Part shown: in pieces, positions 1-4,740 of the stretch
Position numbering within the stretch: position 1 is the stretch's first letter
Layout: the number at the start of each line of letters is the position of its first letter
Assembly: GCA_934631055.1 (NCBI GenBank)
Contig: CAKTXP010000155.1
Coordinates: 1-5,770 of the forward strand
Direction: 5' to 3'
DNA from: an uncultured Clostridia bacterium
GTDB taxonomy: Bacteria > Bacillota > Clostridia > Christensenellales > Aristaeellaceae
DNA: 5,770 bases
Translations under genes and position numbers: made by a program
Notes under the pieces: generated by a model
Databases searched by the model: none
Seen by the model: only the letters and a program-made list of their open reading frames with translations
Told to the model about the DNA's origin: nothing

Positions 1-21
1 GCCTGCATTTCCGCCACAGTC

Positions 22-59
22 CGTAAAGATTCAAAGCTTTACGCACGCGAGCAAGCTTT
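22..59. repeat. Two overlapping short inverted repeats
   Basis: CGTAAAG (22-28) pairs perfectly with CTTTACG (37-43) across an 8-nt loop, and AAAGCTT (33-39) pairs perfectly with AAGCTTT (53-59) across 13 nt. The two hairpins share bases 37-39, so they exclude each other. They lie downstream of the leftward glycosylase gene, and no T-run follows them in either direction, so they are not a clear terminator. No gene is visible in bases 1-90. Function unknown; chance is possible. Confidence 0.35.
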
Positions 60-78
60 ATGCAATTTCCTATAACGT

Positions 79-101
79 AAAAAAGGTCGGTTAACCCCTT
101 T
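79..101 (-). terminator. Possible weak terminator after the glycosylase gene
   Basis: On the minus strand the last codons of the glycosylase gene contain AAAGG (101-97), which can pair with CCTTT (86-82) across a 10-nt loop and runs into a T6 tract (84-79). The stem is only 5 bp and shares bases with the T-run, so termination would be weak. It is placed where the end of the three-gene leftward unit is expected. Confidence 0.25.
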
Positions 102-867
102 CCCGCTCATACGCGAACATAACCTGCTGGTACACCCCCGCAAACGGGCTGTCCATTTGCGCGAACCCGTTCGGGTAATGCCGCGCCAAAATCCGCTTGA
201 CCCAAACATCCTGTGGAAACGCTTCTTTATGCCCCAGCGCAAACAGACAAACGCAGTCCGCGACCTTCGGACCGACGCCGTTGTACGCCATCAGGTTTTC
301 CTTTGCTTCTTCGTAGTTCATCGCGGATAGCCGCGCTTCCTCATTTTCATCGAACTGCCTTGCCGCGTCGCGGACATACGGCGCGCGATAGCCCAGCCCA
401 ACGGCGCGAAGCTCGTCCTCCGTCCACGCCGCAAGCCGCTTCGGCTCCGGAAAGGGCTTATCCGCGCCGCCGCAGAGCTTGGCGATAATGGTTCGGATGC
501 GCGGAATATTGTTATTCTGGCTGACGATAAAGCTGATGAGCGTTTCAAAGAGCGGCTGTCGCAGGATGCGAATGCCCCGTCCCGCTTCCGCCGCCGCGCT
601 CAGATACGCATCCGACGGGTCGATGGCGCGAATGGCGGTCAGATAATCGGTGTCCGCATCAAAATATCTGCGTGCCGCGTCCAAAAAGGTGCTGTCCTCC
701 CCGTCCGCGCTCAGCTCGATTCGCCGCGCATCCCTCTGCCTTGCCGTCGCTATCCATCTGCCCATCGGCACAAGCCAACGCCCATCCTCCAGCGGCGCCA
801 TGCGGAAGCACTGTCCGCTCGCCGCAATCTGCGCCAAATCGACGGTATCCAGTTCAAGCGTAATCAT
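91..867 (-). CDS. ogg: 8-oxoguanine DNA glycosylase / AP lyase, OGG1-type
   Basis: Bifunctional base-excision repair enzyme expected to remove 8-oxoguanine from DNA and nick the abasic site; cytoplasmic. The 258-residue protein shows the HhH-GPD layout. An N-terminal TBP-like part has SGQCFRM (17-23). Residues 116-123 read SQNNNIPR, matching the damaged-base-recognition Asn region of human OGG1. The helix-hairpin-helix reads YNGVGPKVADC (195-205), with K201 matching the catalytic Lys249 and C205 matching Cys253 of human OGG1. D220 in PQDVWVKR matches the catalytic Asp268. No key residue is missing. It is shorter than eukaryotic OGG1, as bacterial members are. The start is preceded by AGGAGA (880-875), and its ATG overlaps the upstream stop by one base (TAATG), suggesting translational coupling. 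Third gene of the leftward unit. MutY and AlkA were considered; the NNN and KVADC motifs favour OGG. Confidence 0.93.
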   Translation of the reverse strand: MITLELDTVDLAQIAASGQCFRMAPLEDGRWLVPMGRWIATARQRDARRIELSADGEDSTFLDAARRYFDADTDYLTAIRAIDPSDAYLSAAAEAGRGIRILRQPLFETLISFIVSQNNNIPRIRTIIAKLCGGADKPFPEPKRLAAWTEDELRAVGLGYRAPYVRDAARQFDENEEARLSAMNYEEAKENLMAYNGVGPKVADCVCLFALGHKEAFPQDVWVKRILARHYPNGFAQMDSPFAGVYQQVMFAYERERG

Positions 868-1829
868 TATGGATTCTCCTGTATATTGTCCTCTGTTCCG
901 CGAATATAAAACGCGCCGCTTTCGCCCGAGGCGATATGAATCCGGTTTTCCTCATAAAACGCGATTCCGTTGCGGCAAATCGTTCCATCGGCAAATCGGC
1001 GAATCAGCTCGTAGCGTCCGCAGCGCTTTTCGCGTTCAGAGCCGACGGGGTTTTCGATTACCTCATACGAGCCTGATTGCATCGGCGTAACCAGGGTCGT
1101 CGGCACGTTTTCTTCATCCAGCGCATCACAGCCCACATAGCTTCCGTCCACCCCGAAAATCATGCCGCCTTCCGTTCCGCCGCCTCCGGCAAACAACCAG
1201 ACACCCGCCAGCCGCTGCATAAATGCCTCGGATTTCGTTTCTTCGGGCATGCGCAGGTCGGTCAGCTTCATCAATCCATACGCCGCTTTCCCGTCGATTT
1301 CCGTCGAGATGTATGCCCATGTATCATCCAGCCGACGAATGATGCCGACCTTGCTTCCCTCGTCTATCGTCGTGATTTCGCGCATCGAGCCATGCGGGTC
1401 ATCTGTCACGGCAGCGTTCCGCTCAACCGTCATCGTCAAGCCCACGCAGTCCACCTCGCCGACGTCGATGCTCGCAAAGGGTTCGAGTGCCGACTTTTCC
1501 ACAAAACCCATACGGTTTTCCCCCGCATGGGTGCTGTATTCGATCAACAGCCATGTTTCCCCGCTTCCTGAAATGTCTGCCATCGTCCCCCAAACCTCAA
1601 ACGGCTCTTTCAGGCTGACCTCTGCCTTTCCGTTTGCGCCGCGATAAGCCTCCCTGCTCGGCGCGGCGTAGACCGGCAGACACGCACGGATGCCCGCATC
1701 CACCGTTTCGCTTCCCCGCCACTCTCCAATCCGTTCTCCCAGATAAGCGGCGATTTCTTTAGGATTGGACGCACTCGCCGCCGCAGGAAACAGCACAAGC
1801 GCAAGCAGGCAGGCAATGGCTTTTTTCAT
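867..1829 (-). CDS. Secreted protein with two SH3-like regions and a C-terminal beta-rich domain
   Basis: Function not recognised. The 320-residue protein begins with a type I signal peptide (MKK, hydrophobic 4-15, AAASAS with likely cleavage near residues 20-21) and has no lipobox, so it is probably exported and soluble or wall-associated. Two SH3-like stretches follow: about 50-115 (VYAAPS, then WLLIEYS and MGFVEKSAL) and about 128-194 (VERNAAVTDDP, KVGIIRRLDDTWAYIS, YGLMKLTDL). These resemble bacterial SH3 domains that bind cell wall or other surface polymers. Residues 207-310 look like a compact beta domain (AGVWLFAGGG, then IFGVDGSYVG, GRYELIRRF, NRIHIASG), loosely lipocalin-like. The ATG at 1829 is preferred because CAGGGG (1844-1839) lies 9 nt upstream; the longer reading from 1865 would overlap the acetyltransferase and put residues in front of the signal peptide. 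It starts 5 bp after the GNAT stop and overlaps the glycosylase start by one base. Confidence 0.85.
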   Translation of the reverse strand: MKKAIACLLALVLFPAAASASNPKEIAAYLGERIGEWRGSETVDAGIRACLPVYAAPSREAYRGANGKAEVSLKEPFEVWGTMADISGSGETWLLIEYSTHAGENRMGFVEKSALEPFASIDVGEVDCVGLTMTVERNAAVTDDPHGSMREITTIDEGSKVGIIRRLDDTWAYISTEIDGKAAYGLMKLTDLRMPEETKSEAFMQRLAGVWLFAGGGGTEGGMIFGVDGSYVGCDALDEENVPTTLVTPMQSGSYEVIENPVGSEREKRCGRYELIRRFADGTICRNGIAFYEENRIHIASGESGAFYIRGTEDNIQENP

Positions 1830-1834
1830 GTTCA

Positions 1835-2236
1835 TCATCCCCTGACAAATGCACAGCATCCCCACTTTTCCACACGCACAAAGCCCAATGCTTCATAAAA
1901 CGCGACGGTCTTTTCCGTGTCGTCGGTCAACAGCTCCATCTGATAGACCGCCCGATAGCGTTCCATCATGGCGCACAAAAGCGCTCTTCCGACACCGCGC
2001 CGCTGATATTTAGGAAAAACAAGAATATCCTGAATAAACACGATAGATGCGCCGTCGCCGACTGCGCGGACAACGCCCAGAAGCCGGTCATCTTCATACG
2101 CCGCCAAAATGCAGAGTGAATGCGCGTATGCGGCGCGGAGCATCTCCGGCTCATCGGTATAATTTGTCCAGCCGACGGCGGCATAAAGAGACATGAGTTC
2201 GTTCCAATCGGGGTCTGTATATTCACGAATGGTCAT
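1835..2236 (-). CDS. GNAT family N-acetyltransferase
   Basis: Expected to transfer an acetyl group from acetyl-CoA to a small-molecule amine or a protein; the substrate cannot be told. The 133-residue protein is a single GNAT domain. Beta strands 2-3 read LCILAAYEDDRLLGVVRAVG (41-60), beta 4 reads IVFIQDILVFP (65-75), and the acetyl-CoA pyrophosphate-binding motif A is QRRGVGRALL (78-87). The C-terminal motif B is AFYEALGFVRVEKWG (112-126). Length is usual for the family. The ATG at 2236 is chosen because AAGGGAG (2250-2244) sits 7 nt before it; a start at 2263 would add nine residues that actually encode this ribosome binding site. First gene of a tight leftward unit with the SH3-like secreted protein and the DNA glycosylase. 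Nothing in the sequence explains why these three are linked. Confidence 0.9.
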   Translation of the reverse strand: MTIREYTDPDWNELMSLYAAVGWTNYTDEPEMLRAAYAHSLCILAAYEDDRLLGVVRAVGDGASIVFIQDILVFPKYQRRGVGRALLCAMMERYRAVYQMELLTDDTEKTVAFYEALGFVRVEKWGCCAFVRG

Positions 2237-2243
2237 CGGAAAG

Positions 2244-2250
2244 CTCCCTT
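2244..2250 (-). promoter_or_regulatory. Ribosome binding site deciding the GNAT start
   Basis: The minus strand reads AAGGGAG, 7 nt before the ATG at 2236. It lies inside the longer open frame from 2263, which argues against that upstream ATG. Confidence 0.75.
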
Positions 2251-2308
2251 CTATCTTCTTCATCAGGTCATGTTCTGCGGCTTTTTTTGAAAGTGTTTCA
2301 TCATAACC

Positions 2309-2314
2309 AGTATA
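2309..2314 (-). promoter_or_regulatory. Possible -10 element for the GNAT-led unit
   Basis: The minus strand has TATACT at 2314-2309 and a second candidate, TATGAT, at 2305-2300, in the 105-bp gap between the terminator and the GNAT start. No good -35 is seen at 16-18 nt from either, so this is a weak call. A promoter is needed somewhere here because the terminator at 2342-2379 should cut the unit off from upstream transcription. Confidence 0.3.
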
Positions 2315-2341
2315 ACCTTCCCAATCGAAAAAATCATCCCC

Positions 2342-2379
2342 AAAAAAGCAAAATTCCGCGTGTCCAGCGCGGAATTTGC
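2342..2379 (-). terminator. Intrinsic terminator after the YhcN/YlaJ lipoprotein gene
   Basis: On the minus strand GCAAATTCCGCG (2379-2368) pairs with CGCGGAATTTTGC (2360-2348) across a 7-nt loop, with one bulged base, followed at once by T6 (2347-2342). It begins 13 bp past the lipoprotein stop codon. The strong stem and U-tract point to leftward termination only; the plus strand lacks a comparable T-run after the stem. Confidence 0.9.
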
Positions 2380-2392
2380 TCTTTACGCTTTC

Positions 2393-2929
2393 TTACCTTC
2401 CGACGATGCGATCCCAGAGGTCGCCGAAATCGTCTGCCAGCTCATCCAGTCCGGTCACGTTGGCGACGCGCTCACCCAGTCCCTTGATTTGACCATAGAG
2501 CGTATCGTCGTCGGTCACCTCAACATCCTTGAGCGTATCATCGACTTTCTGAACGGTCTGAATGATCTGCTGCTTCATCCTGTCATCCAGTCCCGCGCTG
2601 TACTGCTCGTCAAACTTGACCGCGACGAGCGCGCGCCCGTTATGGACGACAACCTTCGCCTCGTCCACCTCGCTGATCTGCTGAACAGCCTGCGCGATCT
2701 CCTCAGCAAGCTTTCCTGCCTGCGCAGGCGTCATGCCCGCCGCTTCAGCGGTCGCCGCCGGAGAAGGCTCGGCTGTCGCTTCCATCGTTGCCATCGGGCT
2801 GTTTGTCGGCGCGGCGGTCGTCGTCGTCGGGGACGCCGTCGGGCTGGTACTCATCGTATTGGCGGAACAACCCGCCATGACCATGCTCGCCACGACGATG
2901 CACAGTAGAGCCAGAAACCATTTTTTCAC
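2393..2929 (-). CDS. YhcN/YlaJ-family sporulation lipoprotein
   Basis: A 178-residue lipoprotein of the family typified by Bacillus YhcN and YlaJ, found in spore-formers and associated with the spore or forespore membrane; molecular role not established. The signal peptide (MKKWFLALLCIVVASMVMAG) ends in a lipobox VMAG-C with C21 as the lipidated residue. A low-complexity Thr/Ser/Pro/Ala linker spans about 22-65. The folded domain at 67-178 has the family pattern: AEEIAQAVQQI (75-85), the strand AKVVVHNGRALVAVKF (91-106), VEVTDDDTLYGQIKGLGERV (136-155), then a terminal helix DDFGDLWDRIVGR. The start codon is GTG, with GGGAGG (2943-2938) 8 nt upstream. It follows the nucleoside kinase by 45 bp with no terminator between, so read-through is likely, and it has its own strong terminator downstream. 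I saw no convincing sporulation-sigma promoter in the gap. Confidence 0.88.
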   Translation of the reverse strand: MKKWFLALLCIVVASMVMAGCSANTMSTSPTASPTTTTAAPTNSPMATMEATAEPSPAATAEAAGMTPAQAGKLAEEIAQAVQQISEVDEAKVVVHNGRALVAVKFDEQYSAGLDDRMKQQIIQTVQKVDDTLKDVEVTDDDTLYGQIKGLGERVANVTGLDELADDFGDLWDRIVGR

Positions 2930-2938
2930 TTGATTCGC

Positions 2939-2966
2939 CTCCCTGCCCGCTATTGTGAGCAGGAAG
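2939..2966 (-). promoter_or_regulatory. Possible hairpin covering the lipoprotein ribosome binding site
   Basis: On the minus strand CTTCCTGC (2966-2959) can pair with GCAGGGAG (2946-2939), 8 bp with one G-U, across a 12-nt loop. The 3' arm contains most of the GGGAGG Shine-Dalgarno (2943-2938), so folding would hide it. The context is the kinase-lipoprotein gap. Inference from pairing only. Confidence 0.3.
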
Positions 2967-2974
2967 CGTCCGGT

Positions 2975-4456
2975 TCATTCATCATAAAACGTACATCCGC
3001 CAATAAATTCGCGGAGGATGGACGTCGGCGGGATCTCGCTTTCTTCGTCGCAGTTCCGGAAGTAATTCAGAAACTTGATCAGCCGCCGCGAGCGGACGTA
3101 ATACGGGCTGTCCTTTCCGATGGATTTGAGCATCGGGTAGGCATATTTTTTCAGCACGGCGATTTCATAGAGCAGCGAAGAATTGAACATCACATCCGCC
3201 TTTTCCTGGAACGGGAAGATATATTTTTCTTCGCCCGCGCGCACGCTGTCCCACATCGCCATCGTCGCGCTCACGTCGGTATGGCGCGTCCGCTGGTCGC
3301 GCACCATCCGGCGGAGCAGACGGACATCCGTCGTGCGGATGCGGTTATGGCAGTCGAGATTGAGCTGGGTCAGCGCGCTGACATAGACGCGGTACTTGAA
3401 TTCGCTGGGTATCTCCACGCTAAGCGCGTCATTCAGCCCATGTATGCCCTCGATAATCAGTACTTCTTCTTTGCCCACGCGCAGGGGGACGCCCTTTTCC
3501 AGTCGGCTCCTGGTCTTGAAGGAATACAGCGGCAGCTCGACCTCTCTTCCCGCGAGCAGCTCCACCAGCTGATCGTTGAACAGCGGCAGATCGATGGATT
3601 CCAGACACTCCAAGTCGGGCTTTCCGTCCGCGCCGAGCGGGATATCCTCATGGTTTCGGTAATAATTATCCAGCGAGATGGCGCGCGGGCGCTTCCCGCT
3701 GGCGCGCAGCTGCGTACTCAGGCGGTTGGCGAACGTCGTCTTTCCGCTCGAGCTTGGCCCTGCGACAAAGACGACCCTCGCGCCGTTTGCCGCAATGCGT
3801 TCAGCGATCTGCGCGACAGCGCGCTCCTGCATGGCTTCGCTGACGCGGATGAACGAGCGCGCTTCTCCGCGGGCGATGATGTCGTTCAGATCCGCCGCAG
3901 TCTCGCATTGCAGGATGCGCGAGCAGGCGTTCGCCTCGGCATAGGTGCGCATCAGCTTCGGGCGCTCGACGAACGGCGCGGGCGCGCCTTGCAGATCCTC
4001 CCCCGGCAGGAGCAGCACCATGCCCGGATAATAAAAACGCAGGGCAAAGGACGGCACTTCGCCGGTGGACTGCACCATGCTTCCATAGAAATATTCGCTC
4101 AGTCCGTCGCAGGTATACACGTCAAAAAAATCAAATGGGCGATAGGCAAGCAGGCGCACGGTATCCTCCTGCCCCTGCGCTTTGAAATAGGCGACCGCCT
4201 GCTCGCGCGTCCAGCGGGATTTTTGAATCGGCATATCCTGCGCCACGATCTCGCGCATGCGCTTTTCAATGCGCCGGACGAGCGCCGCGGTGACGTCCGC
4301 GCCGAACACATTCATATAGATGCCGTGACCGATGCTATGCTCAAAGCGCGCCTTTGCGCCGGGCGCGGCATCGCGAAGCGCCAGAAGAAGAATCAGCCGT
4401 GCGCTGCGTTCGTAGACGCGGCGGTCCTCTTCATTTTTTCCATTCAAACCAGACAT
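2975..4456 (-). CDS. Nucleoside (uridine) kinase-like protein with ThrRS SAD-like N-terminus, TGS domain absent
   Basis: Expected to phosphorylate a nucleoside, classically uridine/cytidine, with NTP in salvage; cytoplasmic. The exact substrate is unproven for this long form. In the 493-residue protein, residues 1-200 resemble the second-additional (SAD) domain region of threonyl-tRNA synthetase: HSIGHGIY (40-47), IEKRMREIVAQDMP (63-76), YFYGSMVQSTG (122-132). The kinase domain follows: P-loop GPSSSGKTT (233-241), substrate-site SLDNYY (261-266), Walker-B-like LIIEGIHGLN (333-342), then SALTQLNLD (360-368), RRMVRD (382-387) and GEEKYIFPFQEKADVMFNS (408-426). Relatives I recall are near 550 residues and begin with a TGS domain, which is missing here. 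The ATG at 4456 is chosen for AAAGGAGG 6 nt upstream; the ATG at 4462 abuts that site, and an in-frame TAA (4471-4469) blocks any longer reading. It is divergent from the NUP gene and likely co-transcribed with the lipoprotein gene. Confidence 0.88.
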   Translation of the reverse strand: MSGLNGKNEEDRRVYERSARLILLLALRDAAPGAKARFEHSIGHGIYMNVFGADVTAALVRRIEKRMREIVAQDMPIQKSRWTREQAVAYFKAQGQEDTVRLLAYRPFDFFDVYTCDGLSEYFYGSMVQSTGEVPSFALRFYYPGMVLLLPGEDLQGAPAPFVERPKLMRTYAEANACSRILQCETAADLNDIIARGEARSFIRVSEAMQERAVAQIAERIAANGARVVFVAGPSSSGKTTFANRLSTQLRASGKRPRAISLDNYYRNHEDIPLGADGKPDLECLESIDLPLFNDQLVELLAGREVELPLYSFKTRSRLEKGVPLRVGKEEVLIIEGIHGLNDALSVEIPSEFKYRVYVSALTQLNLDCHNRIRTTDVRLLRRMVRDQRTRHTDVSATMAMWDSVRAGEEKYIFPFQEKADVMFNSSLLYEIAVLKKYAYPMLKSIGKDSPYYVRSRRLIKFLNYFRNCDEESEIPPTSILREFIGGCTFYDE

Positions 4457-4462
4457 GCTCAT

Positions 4463-4470
4463 CCTCCTTT
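4463..4470 (-). promoter_or_regulatory. Ribosome binding site of the nucleoside kinase gene
   Basis: The minus strand reads AAAGGAGG, a near-perfect Shine-Dalgarno, 6 nt before the ATG at 4456 and directly against the ATG at 4462. The spacing decides for 4456. Confidence 0.85.
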
Positions 4471-4480
4471 ATCTACCGTC

Positions 4481-4510
4481 ATTCTAACATACGCTCCGTC
4501 CTGCACGCAA
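4481..4510 (-). promoter_or_regulatory. Probable promoter of the nucleoside kinase gene
   Basis: The minus strand has TAGAAT (4486-4481, five of six to the -10 consensus) with an extended TGT just before it, and TTGCGT (4510-4505, three of six) as -35 at an 18-nt spacing. Transcription would start near 4474, giving a very short leader that still includes the AAAGGAGG site. Confidence 0.5.
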
Positions 4511-4567
4511 CGCTCTTTTCTTCTTCTCTTATCATGGTCAAAACGTCCGGATATTCCGCGCGTTTCT

Positions 4568-4597
4568 TTGACAACCTCTCCGTATTTGCACCATAAC
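4568..4597 (+). promoter_or_regulatory. Possible second upstream promoter for the NUP gene
   Basis: A perfect TTGACA (4568-4573) is followed after 18 nt by CATAAC (4592-4597), which matches four of six -10 positions. The weak -10 makes it a secondary candidate behind the promoter at 4620-4648. Confidence 0.3.
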
Positions 4598-4602
4598 GGA
4601 AC

Positions 4603-4634
4603 ATATTTCGGTTTTGCTCTTGAAACCGAACATT
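4603..4634. promoter_or_regulatory. PurBox-like inverted pair over the NUP -35 region
   Basis: The minus-strand site at 4615-4603 (AAAACCGAAATAT) and the plus-strand site at 4622-4634 (GAAACCGAACATT) each match 12 of 13 positions of the PurBox AWWWCCGAACWWT known for PurR of Bacillus subtilis and Lactococcus. Together they form a perfect 8-bp inverted repeat, TTCGGTTT (4607-4614) and AAACCGAA (4623-4630), with an 8-nt spacer. The second site includes the -35 hexamer (4620-4625), so a bound PurR would be expected to block the NUP promoter. The two boxes point away from each other, unlike the usual convergent PurBox pair. Confidence 0.6.
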
Positions 4635-4648
4635 AAAAGTGCTACAAT
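4620..4648 (+). promoter_or_regulatory. Sigma-A promoter of the NUP gene
   Basis: TTGAAA (4620-4625) and TACAAT (4643-4648) are separated by exactly 17 nt, each matching five of six consensus bases, with an extended -10 TGC at 4640-4642. Transcription should begin near 4655, leaving a leader of roughly 86 nt rich in CCGAA/TTCGG motifs. Confidence 0.82.
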
Positions 4649-4654
4649 CCATTT

Positions 4655-4708
4655 CATTCCGAAATAAACCCGAATTATTCCGAACATTCGGCATTTTTGT
4701 TCGGGTCA
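4655..4708. promoter_or_regulatory. PurBox-like site cluster in the NUP leader
   Basis: Downstream of the predicted start point are further PurBox-like sites. Plus strand: 4655-4667 (10 of 13), 4666-4678 (11 of 13) and 4676-4688 (12 of 13). Minus strand: 4695-4683 (10 of 13) and 4708-4696 (9 of 13). The sites at 4666-4678 and 4696-4708 converge with a 17-nt gap, the arrangement and spacing described for Bacillus PurBox pairs, and contain a perfect 7-bp inverted repeat, ACCCGAA (4668-4674) with TTCGGGT (4700-4706). The CCGAA cores at 4659, 4670 and 4680 are one DNA turn apart. The same repeats could fold in RNA, so a leader structure is an alternative. Confidence 0.5.
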
Positions 4709-4723
4709 TGTTTCGTCATTCTG

Positions 4724-4730
4724 AAAGGAG
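4724..4730 (+). promoter_or_regulatory. Ribosome binding site of the NUP gene
   Basis: AAAGGAG ends 10 nt before the ATG at 4741, a slightly long but workable spacing. It supports 4741 as the start rather than the in-frame codon at 4639, which lies upstream of the predicted transcription start. Confidence 0.75.
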
Positions 4731-4740
4731 AATTCCATCC

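Noticed and set aside
1077..1647. Two rightward open frames opposite the SH3-like protein gene
   Set aside because: They are shadows of a leftward gene with a signal peptide, ribosome binding site and tight operon position; no domain is visible in either.
2287..2487. Small rightward open frame across the terminator region
   Set aside because: It overlaps the intrinsic terminator and the end of the lipoprotein gene and shows no protein-like composition or ribosome binding site.
2930..4636. Long rightward open frame (568 codons) opposite the nucleoside kinase
   Set aside because: It is antisense to a clearly recognised kinase, its protein has no recognisable domain and is rich in His, Arg and Ala as expected from a shadow in GC-biased DNA, and no ribosome binding site was evident.
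4595..4706. LexA/DinR (SOS) boxes, because GAAC and GTTC occur repeatedly
   Set aside because: No GAAC-N4-GTTC with correct spacing is present; the flanking AAACC and ATT bases fit the PurBox better.
4479..4709. Small leftward open frame upstream of the kinase, considered as a split-off TGS domain
   Set aside because: The protein does not resemble a TGS domain, and the frame covers the divergent promoter and PurBox cluster.
4639..4740. N-terminal extension of the NUP protein from 4639
   Set aside because: The start would lie before the predicted transcription start near 4655, there is no ribosome binding site, and 34 extra residues would sit in front of a normal signal peptide.
4655..4740. 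Purine riboswitch in the NUP leader
   Set aside because: The leader is short, and I could not find the three-way junction pattern or the conserved loop sequences of the guanine/adenine aptamer.
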